Source: Phycisphaerales bacterium (GTDB lineage Bacteria > Planctomycetota > Phycisphaerae > SM23-33). Taken from it: a stretch of DNA of 10,029 bases. The position numbers and the translations under genes are program-made. Where the stretch lies: NCBI GenBank assembly GCA_003171235.1, contig PMYM01000100.1, positions 1 through 10,029 on the forward strand, in the 5' to 3' direction. The notes under the pieces were generated by a model that did not search any database, had not been told where the DNA came from, and was given only the letters and a program-made list of their open reading frames with translations. Below are positions 1 to 6,925 of this stretch, piece by piece; within the stretch, counting starts at the first letter, position 1, and each line of letters starts with the position of its first letter.

Positions 1-89
1 ATCCGCTGCGCAAGGATTTCGACCCGGCCGTCCACAAGCCGCCCCTGCCCCCGGTGCCGCCCGACACATCCGCGGAGGGCCAGCCATGA
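1..89 (+). CDS. NuoC/MbhK/EchD-like hydrogenase subunit, C-terminal end only
   Basis: The 5' end is outside the window. The frame that starts its first full codon at base 3 ends at TGA 87-89 and reads PLRKDFDPAVHK, followed by a Pro-rich tail ending in EGQP. The first two bases (AT) fit a preceding His codon, giving HPLRKDF, the conserved end of the 30-kDa complex I subunit family (NuoC, and the group 4 hydrogenase counterparts MbhK and EchD). This family has no cofactor and helps dock the catalytic large subunit. The stop overlaps the next gene's start as ATGA, which fits the usual NuoC-NuoD gene order. The motif and position are seen directly; the identity rests on only 28 residues. Confidence 0.72.
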   Translation, partial: PLRKDFDPAVHKPPLPPVPPDTSAEGQP

Positions 90-1267
90 GCAAGAAAACC
101 CTATTCAACATCGGGCCCTTCCACCCCCTGCAGGAAGAAGCCGAGTTCTTCCAACTCACCGTGGACGGCGAGCGGGTGGTCGAGGCCGACGTCCGCATCA
201 GCTACAACCATCGCGGCATCGAGAAGCTCAGCGAGTCCAAGACCTTCGACCAGGTGCCGTTCCTGATCGAGCGGGTGTGCGGCATCTGCTCGGCCAGCCA
301 TCCGCTGGCGTACATCCAGGCGGTGGAGGACATCGCCCACGTGGACGTGCCCCCGCGGGCCAAGTACCTACGGACCATCGTCAACGAGCTGGAGCGGATC
401 CACTCGCACATGCTATGGCTGGGCCTGGCCGGGCACTTCCTGGGCTACAACACCGTCTTCATGTGGGCCTGGAAGTACCGCGAGCCCATCATGGACGTGC
501 TGGAGATCGCCACCGGCAGCAGGGTCAACTACGCCAACTGCAAGATCGGCGGCGTGCGGCGGGACATGACCGCCGAGCAGCTTGAGTCGGTGCTGAAGGT
601 GATGGACGAGACGGAAAAGGCCGTGGACATGTTGACCAAGGCCGTGCTGGACGATCCCGTCCTGCACGCCCGCCTGAAGGGCGTGGGCCGGCTCAAGACG
701 GCCGATGCCCGCCTCTATGGGGCGGTCGGCCCGACCGGCCGGGCCAGCGGCCTGGCCATCGACACCCGCAAGGACGACCCCTACGCCGCCTACGACCAGA
801 TGGATTTCAAACTCATCACCGCCCCCGACGGCGACGTGTTCTCCAAGGCCGTGGTCCGTTGCCTGGAGACCATCGAGTCGATAAAGATCATCCGCCAGGC
901 CATCCGCCGGATTCCCGGCGGGCCCATCGACGCCCGAGTGGACGCTATACCCCCCGGCGAGGCCGTCGGGCACGTGGAGGCCCCGCGCGGCGAGACCTTC
1001 CATTACGTCCGATCCGACGGTTCCAACTATCCCGTGCGGCACAAGGTGCGGGCCCCCAGCTACATGAACGTGCCGACCTTCCGGACCTCGGTGGTGGGGG
1101 GCGAGATCGCCGACGCGGCCTTGACCCTGGCCAGCGTCGACCCCTGCTACTCCTGCACGGAGCGGCTGATACGGGTCGTCGACGCCGGCACGCGCAAGCC
1201 GCTTTATGACTTCAACGACCTGCTCCGCCTGTCGCGGGAGAAGACCGAGAGAATCAGAAGAAGCTAA
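86..1267 (+). CDS. Group 4 [NiFe] hydrogenase catalytic large subunit (MbhL/EchE/HycE-like)
   Basis: 393 residues, related to NuoD. It should carry the NiFe(CN)2CO site that reduces protons to H2 or oxidises H2, on the cytoplasmic face of a membrane complex. Both metal-binding signatures are intact: RVCGICSASH with Cys65 and Cys68, and DPCYSCTER with Cys354 and Cys357. True NuoD proteins lack these cysteines, so this is a hydrogenase rather than a complex I subunit. The N-terminal region GPFHP...YNHRGIEK is typical of the superfamily. After Arg360 there are 33 more residues; E. coli HycE has a C-terminal extension of similar size that a HycI-type protease removes after the equivalent Arg during nickel insertion. 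The ATG at 86 has GGAGG at 74-78 and overlaps the upstream stop. The last codons (AGAAGAAGCTAA) lie within a direct repeat copy that continues into the gap, so the extreme C-terminus may be repeat-derived. Confidence 0.95.
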   Translation: MSKKTLFNIGPFHPLQEEAEFFQLTVDGERVVEADVRISYNHRGIEKLSESKTFDQVPFLIERVCGICSASHPLAYIQAVEDIAHVDVPPRAKYLRTIVNELERIHSHMLWLGLAGHFLGYNTVFMWAWKYREPIMDVLEIATGSRVNYANCKIGGVRRDMTAEQLESVLKVMDETEKAVDMLTKAVLDDPVLHARLKGVGRLKTADARLYGAVGPTGRASGLAIDTRKDDPYAAYDQMDFKLITAPDGDVFSKAVVRCLETIESIKIIRQAIRRIPGGPIDARVDAIPPGEAVGHVEAPRGETFHYVRSDGSNYPVRHKVRAPSYMNVPTFRTSVVGGEIADAALTLASVDPCYSCTERLIRVVDAGTRKPLYDFNDLLRLSREKTERIRRS

Positions 1268-1512
1268 GAAGATTTCAACGCAGAGGACGCAGAGAAGGAT
1301 TGAGGTAGAAGCAAGGAAGAGAAGAAGCTAAGAAAAAGATCTAAACGCGAAGGAAGCAGAGGATCGCAGAGTTGTAACAACAGAAGAAGGAAAAGAAAGA
1401 GTCAGTGAATAGAGGATGCGACAGGGAAACGGCACAAATCGAGACGGTCTTTGCAAGGTAGAAGCCAACTATGTCTTTACCTCTGCGTTCCTCTGCGACC
1501 TCTGCGTTGAGA
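1256..1512. repeat. Inverted and direct 'CGCAGAG' repeat island in a 268-bp operon gap
   Basis: The sequence between the large subunit stop (1267) and the next start (1536) holds no gene. A 20-bp arm at 1275-1294 (tcaacgcagaggacgcagag) is matched in inverted orientation by 1491-1510 with one mismatch. Each arm is built of CGCAGAG units about 9-10 bp apart (plus-strand units at 1279 and 1288; complementary CTCTGCG units at 1481, 1491 and 1500). A 15-bp direct repeat, agaagaagctaagaa, occurs at 1256-1270 and 1320-1334, and a degraded third copy of the motif follows at 1344-1371. The left half is very purine-rich on the + strand. Repeats of this kind are common between genes in many environmental bacterial genomes; their function is not established. 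It could act as a folded RNA spacer, a transcription attenuator or a non-autonomous mobile element. There is no T-run typical of an intrinsic terminator. Confidence 0.75.
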
Positions 1513-1535
1513 GCTTCTGTTCTTGAGACACGGCA

Positions 1536-3512
1536 ATGAATGAACTGTTGAACACGATCATGGCCCAGCCGCCGGCGGAGGCGACCGCCCTGTGCCTGGT
1601 GCTGGGCCTGGCGGCCTATATCCTGGCTAGGCCACTTCCGGCAGTGGCCGGGGCGGCGGTGCTGGCCGGGTCGGCTTATGTGCTGAGCGTGGCCGGCGCT
1701 ATGTGGGGCCAGGCCGCAAACCTGGGGCCAATTCTGCCCTGGCCGGTGCAGCTGGGGCCGGTGAGCCTGAATTTCAACTTCGCCGCCACGCCGCTGGGCA
1801 CGCTGGTGTCGGGCGGGGCGGCGGCCTTCACCTTGCTGATTGCCGTGTACTGTTTCCGCTACCTGGCCGGCCAACCCTGGCGGGGCAAGGCCTACGCCTA
1901 CATGCTCTGGTCGCTGGCCGGATGCTGCATGGTGGGCTGGGCAGGCAACTTCCTGCTGCTGCTGGTGGGGTGGGAGCTGGTCACGCTGATGCTGTACCTG
2001 CTCTTGAACCCCGGCCCGCGCGGTTCCGAAGAAGGCGCCGCCAAGACGCTGGGCCTTTTGGGCTTCGCCGACCAGTGCCTGCTTATGGCGGTGGTGCTGA
2101 TGCTGATGGTGGCGCCGCCGGCTTCGCGCAGCATAGCCGGCCTGAACGATCTCCCGCTGGTCAACCTGGCCTTGCCGGCCCAGCATCATCCCATCGATGT
2201 GGCCAGCCTGGGCTGGGTGGGTTACACTATCTACGCCCTGCTGCTGGTGGCGGCCCTGGCCAAGGCGGGGGCCATGCCGTTGCATACCTGGATTCCATCG
2301 GCCGCGGTAGGCTCGTCGGCCCCGGTGCTGGCGCTGCTGCCGGGGGCGCTGGACAAGCTGCTGGGCATCTACCTGCTGGCGCGGGTCTGCCTGGACATCT
2401 TCGCCCCCGATCGCACCTTCCAGTTGATCCTCATGGGCGTGGGGGCGGTCACCATCCTGGCGGCGGTCTTCATGGCCATGATGCAGCACAACCTCAAGAA
2501 GCTGCTGTCCTTCCACGCCGTCAGCCAGGTGGGCTACATGGTGCTGGGCATAGCCACCGGGACGGTGGCGGGCATCGTGGGGGGGCTGTTGCACATGGTC
2601 AACAACGCCATCTACAAGTCCAACCTTTTCCTGATGAGCGGCACGGTGGGCAAGGCGGCCGGCTCGGATGAGATCGAGAACATGGGCGGGCTGGCCCGGC
2701 AGTTGCCGGTGAGTTTCGCCTGCGGCCTGGTTTCGGCGGCGGCCATCTCGGGCGTGCCGCCCTTCAACGGCTTTGTCAGCAAGTGGCTGATCTACCAGGG
2801 CTGCCTGGACCTGCACAGCGGGCTGGGGGTGGCCCTGCTGGTGGCGGCGGTTTTCGGCAGCGCCCTGACGGCGGCCAGTTTCGTCAAGATCATCTACTCG
2901 GCGTTTTTGTCCAGCCGGCCGAGCGGGCAGGCCGCGCCCCAGGCCCATTCGCGCGAGAGCCTGCTGACGGCCGGGCCCATGATCGTGCTGGCGCTGGCCT
3001 GCGTGGCGCTGGGCCTGTATCCCCAGCCGCTGATCCAGGGCGTGCTGTTGCCGGTGGCCGCCAGCGTCAATCCCTCCGGCCAACTGGCGATCCAAAGCAC
3101 GGCGATGACCCTGAGCGTCGGCGCCACCGGAAACTGGTCGCCGGCGGCGGCCCTGGGGTTGATCCTGATCGGCATCCTCGCCGGGCTGGCGATACCGGCT
3201 GTGTTTGCCCTGCGGCGCGTGCGGCGCGTGCGGCCGTTCTACTCCGGCGAGATCCTCGCCGGCGACGACCGCTACCGCATGCCCGGCACCGCCTTTTACC
3301 AGACGATAAGGAGCATGCGCGGCATCGGGCCCTTGCTGGAGCAGGGGGCCCGCGGCTCCATGGACGTATACCACATGGCCGGCCGGTACGGCCAGTCGCT
3401 GATCGAGTTGCTGCGGGCTCAGCACACCGGGCTGATCTGCCTGTACGTGGCCTGGTGCGTCTTCGGCCTGGCGGTGACGGTGATCTATCTGATACTTTCG
3501 GGGATTCATTGA
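1536..3512 (+). CDS. ND5/MrpA-N/EchA-like proton- or sodium-conducting antiporter subunit
   Basis: 658 residues, polytopic, of the NuoL/MrpA/EchA family that forms the ion-translocating arm of energy-converting hydrogenases and complex I. Family ionisable residues are present: Glu147 in GWELVTLMLYLLL (TM5), Lys243 in ALAKAGAMPLHTWIP (TM7), Lys274 in ALDKLLGIYLLAR (TM8), Lys321/322 in HNLKKLLSFHAVSQVGY, His353 and Lys361 in HMVNNAIYKSNLF, and Lys416 in PPFNGFVSKW (TM12). The DKLLGIYLL wording is closer to EchA-type subunits than to classic NuoL. Residues 536-658 form a membrane segment, an amphipathic stretch (about 560-630, FYSGE...YRMPG...DVYHMAGRYG) and a last membrane segment, which may serve as the lateral helix that a separate MbhI provides in Pyrococcus. 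The start at 1536 has only a weak ribosome site; ATG 1560 (MAQPPAEA) is an alternative. The next gene begins one base after its stop. Confidence 0.92.
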   Translation: MNELLNTIMAQPPAEATALCLVLGLAAYILARPLPAVAGAAVLAGSAYVLSVAGAMWGQAANLGPILPWPVQLGPVSLNFNFAATPLGTLVSGGAAAFTLLIAVYCFRYLAGQPWRGKAYAYMLWSLAGCCMVGWAGNFLLLLVGWELVTLMLYLLLNPGPRGSEEGAAKTLGLLGFADQCLLMAVVLMLMVAPPASRSIAGLNDLPLVNLALPAQHHPIDVASLGWVGYTIYALLLVAALAKAGAMPLHTWIPSAAVGSSAPVLALLPGALDKLLGIYLLARVCLDIFAPDRTFQLILMGVGAVTILAAVFMAMMQHNLKKLLSFHAVSQVGYMVLGIATGTVAGIVGGLLHMVNNAIYKSNLFLMSGTVGKAAGSDEIENMGGLARQLPVSFACGLVSAAAISGVPPFNGFVSKWLIYQGCLDLHSGLGVALLVAAVFGSALTAASFVKIIYSAFLSSRPSGQAAPQAHSRESLLTAGPMIVLALACVALGLYPQPLIQGVLLPVAASVNPSGQLAIQSTAMTLSVGATGNWSPAAALGLILIGILAGLAIPAVFALRRVRRVRPFYSGEILAGDDRYRMPGTAFYQTIRSMRGIGPLLEQGARGSMDVYHMAGRYGQSLIELLRAQHTGLICLYVAWCVFGLAVTVIYLILSGIH

Positions 3513-3513
3513 T

Positions 3514-4095
3514 ATGACAGTGGAACTGTTAGTCCTGCTGCTGACGGCGTTCATGTTCCTGGCCGCCCTGATCGCGGTGGAGACCAGCGACCTGCTGTCG
3601 GCCGTGATCTGCATCGGGGCGGCGGGCTTCGCCCTGTGCGTGATCGACCTGCTGGTGGGTGCGCCGGATCTGACCTTCCCCCAGGTGGTGGTGGAGGTGG
3701 TGACGCTGGTGCTGCTGATCCGCATGATCATGACCCGGCAGGACACCAGCCGCCAGACGCCGCGCGACACGCTGCGCACGGCGGTGGTGCTGGCGGCCGG
3801 CGGCGTGCTGCTGGTGGTGGCCTTCTTTGCCTTCGGCGGGCTTGGGGCCAAGGGGTCGGTGCCGCCCTTCGGCCAGCCGCCGATGGTGCAGTCGGACGCC
3901 AGCCTGTCGGCCCAATACATAAATGGCGCCCAGCGGGATACCGGCGCGGGCAATGCCGTCATGGGCATCCTGATGGAATACCGCGGGTACGACATGCTGG
4001 GCCAGGCGGCCCTGATCTTCGCCGCCATACTGGGCGGGTTCGTCATCCTGCGCAAAGTGGGGCGCAAGCGCGGTGAAAGCGAGGACCAGGCATGA
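3514..4095 (+). CDS. Fused MbhD-MbhE protein (MrpA C-terminal domains, DUF4040)
   Basis: 193 residues. The N-terminal half (1-75) has three membrane segments and matches the MbhD/DUF4040 part of MrpA, with GAPDLTFPQVVVEVVTLVLL at 49-68 and Glu61 at the conserved acidic position. The second half (88-182) has two membrane segments and matches MbhE, with GAGNAVMGILMEYRGYDMLG at 144-163. In Pyrococcus Mbh these are two proteins; in Mrp antiporters both lie at the C-terminus of MrpA. Here they are joined to each other but cut off from the ND5-like part, which is the gene just upstream. They are thought to form the ion path between the antiporter modules. The usual RGxDTLGE motif of MbhE/MrpA reads RGYDMLGQ here, so the acidic residue is Gln164. 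The stop overlaps the next start as ATGA. Confidence 0.88.
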   Translation: MTVELLVLLLTAFMFLAALIAVETSDLLSAVICIGAAGFALCVIDLLVGAPDLTFPQVVVEVVTLVLLIRMIMTRQDTSRQTPRDTLRTAVVLAAGGVLLVVAFFAFGGLGAKGSVPPFGQPPMVQSDASLSAQYINGAQRDTGAGNAVMGILMEYRGYDMLGQAALIFAAILGGFVILRKVGRKRGESEDQA

Positions 4096-4535
4096 GGGGC
4101 ATGAGTCCTATTGTGCAGAACATGGCCCGGCTGGTGATGGGCTTCGTGCTGATCTTCGGGCTGTACATCGCCTCCAGCGGCCAGGACGCCCCCGGCGGCG
4201 GCTTTGCCGGGGCGGTGATCGTGCTGGCCTGCGTGGTGCTGGGGGTGCTGGCCTTCGGCGGCGAGGCGGCCAAGGAGCTCATAGCCGAGCACCGCTGCCA
4301 GATGTTCGCGGCGGTGGGGGCGCTGGTCTTTCTGGCAGTGGCCCCGGCCGGGCTGTGGGCGGTGCGATACTTTGGCGAGAATCAGTTGCCGGCCGACAGC
4401 CCCTTCCGCCAGACCCTCCGGCACCTGGGCCCGCTGCTGACGGACCTGTCGCTGGCCGTGCAGGTTGGGGCCGGGCTGGTGGGCATCTTCATGGCCCTGG
4501 TGATTGCCACCCGGCGGGCCATGCCCAAGGAGTGA
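4092..4535 (+). CDS. MrpB/MbhF-like membrane subunit (MnhB domain)
   Basis: 147 residues with four predicted membrane segments (about 13-30, 40-57, 70-92 and 118-140). The motif SSGQDAPGGGFAGAVI at 28-43 is the MnhB/MrpB hallmark (G-x-x-x-PGGGF-x-G). In Mrp antiporters and Mbh hydrogenases this subunit packs beside MrpC and the MrpA C-terminal domains in the ion-translocating arm. The chosen ATG (4092) overlaps the upstream stop and has GAGG at 4081-4084; a second ATG at 4101 is possible but is badly spaced from any Shine-Dalgarno site. Its own end carries AAGGAG (4527-4532), overlapping the stop region and serving the next gene, which suggests coupled translation. Confidence 0.88.
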   Translation: MRGMSPIVQNMARLVMGFVLIFGLYIASSGQDAPGGGFAGAVIVLACVVLGVLAFGGEAAKELIAEHRCQMFAAVGALVFLAVAPAGLWAVRYFGENQLPADSPFRQTLRHLGPLLTDLSLAVQVGAGLVGIFMALVIATRRAMPKE

Positions 4536-4538
4536 TCG

Positions 4539-4895
4539 ATGGGAATCGCCATATACATGATGGCCTTCGGCTTGCTGCTGGTGGGCCTGTACGCCCTGGT
4601 GGCCAAGAAGAACGTGGTGCGGATCATCATCGGCATCGCCATCCTGGACTACGGCATCAACCTGCTGCTGGTGCTTATGGGCTACCGCCACGGCGGCAGC
4701 GCCCCCATCCTGGGCAAGGGCGAGACGACCGCCCAGTTGGCCGCCCGCAGCGTCGACCCGCTGCCGCAGGTGATGGTGCTGACCAACATCGTGGTGGAAC
4801 TGGCCATGGTGGTGGTGGTGGTGGCGCTGGCCATCCGCATTTACGACCGCTACGGCACCTTTGACATGAACGATATCCGGAGACTGCGAGGCTAG
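4539..4895 (+). CDS. MrpC/MbhG/NuoK-like membrane subunit
   Basis: 118 residues with three membrane segments (about 3-22, 27-48 and 78-102). NVVRIIIGIAILDYGINLLL at 25-44 is the NuoK/MrpC second helix, and VDPLPQVMVLTNIVV at 72-86 is the MrpC signature (DPLPQ-x-x-VLT-x-IVI). The subunit lines the ion path next to MrpD in antiporters and Mbh. The third helix carries an unusual Glu87 (VVELAMVV) where relatives are usually uncharged; I cannot tell whether it matters. The ATG is preceded by AAGGAG six bases upstream. The stop TAG lies directly against the next gene's ATG (4896). Confidence 0.88.
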   Translation: MGIAIYMMAFGLLLVGLYALVAKKNVVRIIIGIAILDYGINLLLVLMGYRHGGSAPILGKGETTAQLAARSVDPLPQVMVLTNIVVELAMVVVVVALAIRIYDRYGTFDMNDIRRLRG

Positions 4896-6443
4896 ATGAT
4901 GGAACGACTGCTGCCCATCCTGGTGGCCTGGCCGCTGGCCTGCGGTTTCCTGGTGGTGGCCCTGGCCCAGGTGCGCGGGCTTCACCGGCTTACGGGCCTG
5001 ATTTCCGGCCTGGGCTTGGCGGGCGGCCTGGGCATGGCGGTGGAACTCTGCCGGCGGGTGTACGAGCTTCATGCAGCCGGTGGGCAGGCCAGCTTTTCCT
5101 TCGGCCTTTGGTCGCCGGCGCAGGCCCAGCTCTATGCCGACGGGCTGAGCTCGCTGCTCCTACTGATCATCAATTTCGTGGGCCTGGCGATCCTGATCTA
5201 TTCCGTCGCCTACATGCGCCGCTACACCTCCACCTGGCTCTTCCAGAGCCTGTTCCTGGTGATGGTGGCGGCCATGAACGGCCTGGTGCTGGCCGGCGAC
5301 CTGTTCACGCTGTACATCTTCATCGAGACGGCGGCCCTGGCCAGCTATGCCCTGGTGGCCTTCGGCTGCGAGGCCGAGGAACTGGAAGCCTCCTTCCGCT
5401 ACCTGGTCATGGGCGTGATTGCCTCGACCTTCATCCTGGTGGGCGTGGCCCTGATGTACAGCCTGACCGGGCAGTTGAACATGATCCAGATCGCGACTGT
5501 CCTGGCCAGGGGCAAGTTGGCCTCCAGCCCGGCGCTGCTGCTGGCGGCGGGGTGCCTGCTGGCGGGCCTGGCCATCAAGGCCGCCATGGTGCCTTTCCAC
5601 GCCTGGCTGAGCGACGCTCACCCGTCGGCCCCGGCCCCGATCTCGGCCATGATGTCGGGCGTGCTGATCAAGACCGGCGGGGTTTACGCCATCGCCCGCA
5701 TCGTCTTTAGCGTGCTGGGCGCCAACGCCTCGTATGCCCAGGTGCTGATGGCGATGGGCGGGGTGTCCATGGTGGTGGGGGCGCTGCTCTCGCTGGGGCA
5801 GTGGGACATCAAGCGCATGCTGGCCTACTCCTCCATCTCGCAGATGGGCTACGTGATGCTGGCCCTGGGCGCCGGGGCGTATGCCCTCTCCAGCGGCGCC
5901 GGCAGGGACATCGCCCTGCTGTGCCTGGTGGGCGCGTTCTTCCACCTGTTCAACCATGCCGCCTTCAAGAGCCTGCTGTTCCTGGCCTCCGGCTCCATCG
6001 AGTACGCCACCGGCACCCGCCGGCTGGACCAACTGGGCGGCCTGGCGCAGCGCATGCCCGTGACGGGCTTCTGCTGCCGCATCGGGGCCCTGTCCATCGC
6101 CGGCATACCGCCCTTCAACGGGTTCTTCTCCAAGCTGGTGATCGTGATCGCCCTGGTGCTGGCGGGGCTGCCGGCCCTGGCCGTGCTGGCCGTGGCGGTG
6201 GCGGTGCTGACCCTGCTGATCGCCGTCAAGCTGCAGCGCTACGCCCTGGATGGCCAGAGCTCGCTGCAGGCCCAGCAGGCCCGCGAGTCGCCCTGGCCCA
6301 TGGGCGTGGGCATGGTGGTGCTGGCCCTGGTGTGCATCGGCGGAGGCCTGGCCTTCTTCCCGCTGCGGCAGTACCTTTTCGACCCGGCCGGCCAGGCCCT
6401 GCTGCAGGCGCCGCTTTCCCAGGCGGCGGGAGCTTTGCCATGA
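4896..6443 (+). CDS. MrpD/MbhH-like antiporter subunit
   Basis: 515 residues, about 14 membrane segments, of the NuoM/NuoN/MrpD family. Key residues: Glu144 in YIFIETAALASYALVAFG (TM5), Lys228 and Lys259 in the block IKAAMVPFHAWLSDAHPSAP...VLIKTGGVYAIAR (TM7-TM8), Lys306 in DIKRMLAYSSISQMGY, His350, His354 and Lys358 in FHLFNHAAFKSLLF, and Lys413 in PPFNGFFSKL. Arg168 stands in ASFRYLVMG where relatives often have Lys. The length fits MrpD and MbhH (about 500). It is the second antiporter-type subunit in the operon, after the ND5-like gene, so the ion-moving arm has at least two such modules. ATG 4896 is followed by another ATG at 4899; either start gives almost the same protein. The stop overlaps the next start (ATGA). 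Confidence 0.93.
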   Translation: MMERLLPILVAWPLACGFLVVALAQVRGLHRLTGLISGLGLAGGLGMAVELCRRVYELHAAGGQASFSFGLWSPAQAQLYADGLSSLLLLIINFVGLAILIYSVAYMRRYTSTWLFQSLFLVMVAAMNGLVLAGDLFTLYIFIETAALASYALVAFGCEAEELEASFRYLVMGVIASTFILVGVALMYSLTGQLNMIQIATVLARGKLASSPALLLAAGCLLAGLAIKAAMVPFHAWLSDAHPSAPAPISAMMSGVLIKTGGVYAIARIVFSVLGANASYAQVLMAMGGVSMVVGALLSLGQWDIKRMLAYSSISQMGYVMLALGAGAYALSSGAGRDIALLCLVGAFFHLFNHAAFKSLLFLASGSIEYATGTRRLDQLGGLAQRMPVTGFCCRIGALSIAGIPPFNGFFSKLVIVIALVLAGLPALAVLAVAVAVLTLLIAVKLQRYALDGQSSLQAQQARESPWPMGVGMVVLALVCIGGGLAFFPLRQYLFDPAGQALLQAPLSQAAGALP

Positions 6444-6925
6444 AAGTGCTGGTCTTCTGGATATTCGCGGCGGCATTGTGGATGCTGCTTTTCTGGTCGG
6501 CCAATCCGGCGGTAATCGCCGGCGGGTGCCTGGCCGGACTGGTGGTGAGCCTGGCGATGCGGCCTCTGCTGCCTGACAACCTCGGGCGGCTGCTGGACGT
6601 GCGGCGCTGGTTCTGGGCGGCGCTGTTCGTGCCGTATTTCCTGTACTATGTGGTGCGGGCCAACCTGGACATCATGCTGCGGGTGCTCAACCCCGACCTT
6701 CCCATCCGCCCAGGCATCGTCAAGCTGCGAACCAACCTGCAAAGCCCCATGGCCAGGATGTTTCTGGCCAATTCCATCTCCCTGACCCCCGGCACGCTGA
6801 CCATCGACCTGGACGGTCAGGACCTGTACGTGCACTGGATCAATATCTCCACCGACGAGCCGGATCGACGCGGCGAGCTGATCGTCGGCAAGTTCGAGCC
6901 GCTGCTGCGGAGGATTTTCGAATGA
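6440..6925 (+). CDS. MrpE/MbhA-like subunit (MnhE domain)
   Basis: 161 residues, the usual MrpE length. Membrane segments lie at about 4-20, 24-41 and 57-74, followed by a cytoplasmic domain. LANSISLTPGTLTIDLDGQD at 109-128 is the strongly conserved MrpE signature. The family is an accessory membrane subunit of multisubunit Na+/H+ antiporters and of Mbh hydrogenases. A reading frame in this phase is open from further upstream inside the MrpD-like gene, but the real start is ATG 6440: GGGAG at 6428-6432 lies seven bases upstream, the start overlaps the previous stop as ATGA, and the protein then begins at the proper family N-terminus (MKVLVFW). Confidence 0.92.
   Translation: MKVLVFWIFAAALWMLLFWSANPAVIAGGCLAGLVVSLAMRPLLPDNLGRLLDVRRWFWAALFVPYFLYYVVRANLDIMLRVLNPDLPIRPGIVKLRTNLQSPMARMFLANSISLTPGTLTIDLDGQDLYVHWINISTDEPDRRGELIVGKFEPLLRRIFE

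Noticed and set aside
413..1042. A 209-residue - strand frame opposite the hydrogenase large subunit
   Set aside because: Shadow of a gene whose + strand product has intact NiFe motifs; composition is Gly/His/Val-rich and unpatterned.
1268..1535. CRISPR array in the operon gap
   Set aside because: The repeats are short, degenerate, partly inverted and lack uniform spacers.
1268..1535. A small gene in the operon gap
   Set aside because: No frame with a start, ribosome site and gene-like codon use; the purine-rich repeat sequence yields only low-complexity Lys/Glu/Arg peptides, or NAEVAEERRG-like peptides on the other strand.
1341..5072. A 1243-residue open frame on the - strand under the membrane-subunit genes
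   Set aside because: It is antisense to six well-supported genes. Its His/Gln/Gly/Arg-rich make-up is what the complement of GC-rich Leu, Val and Ala codons gives, and no domain is visible.
5801..6439. Upstream extension of the MrpE-like frame
   Set aside because: It lies out of frame inside the MrpD-like gene and reads as Gly/Arg/Pro-rich shadow sequence. The family N-terminus, ATGA overlap and ribosome site all place the start at 6440.
5160..6476. A 438-residue open frame on the - strand opposite the MrpD-like gene
   Set aside because: Same kind of antisense shadow: low-complexity Gln/His/Arg/Gly sequence with no family features.
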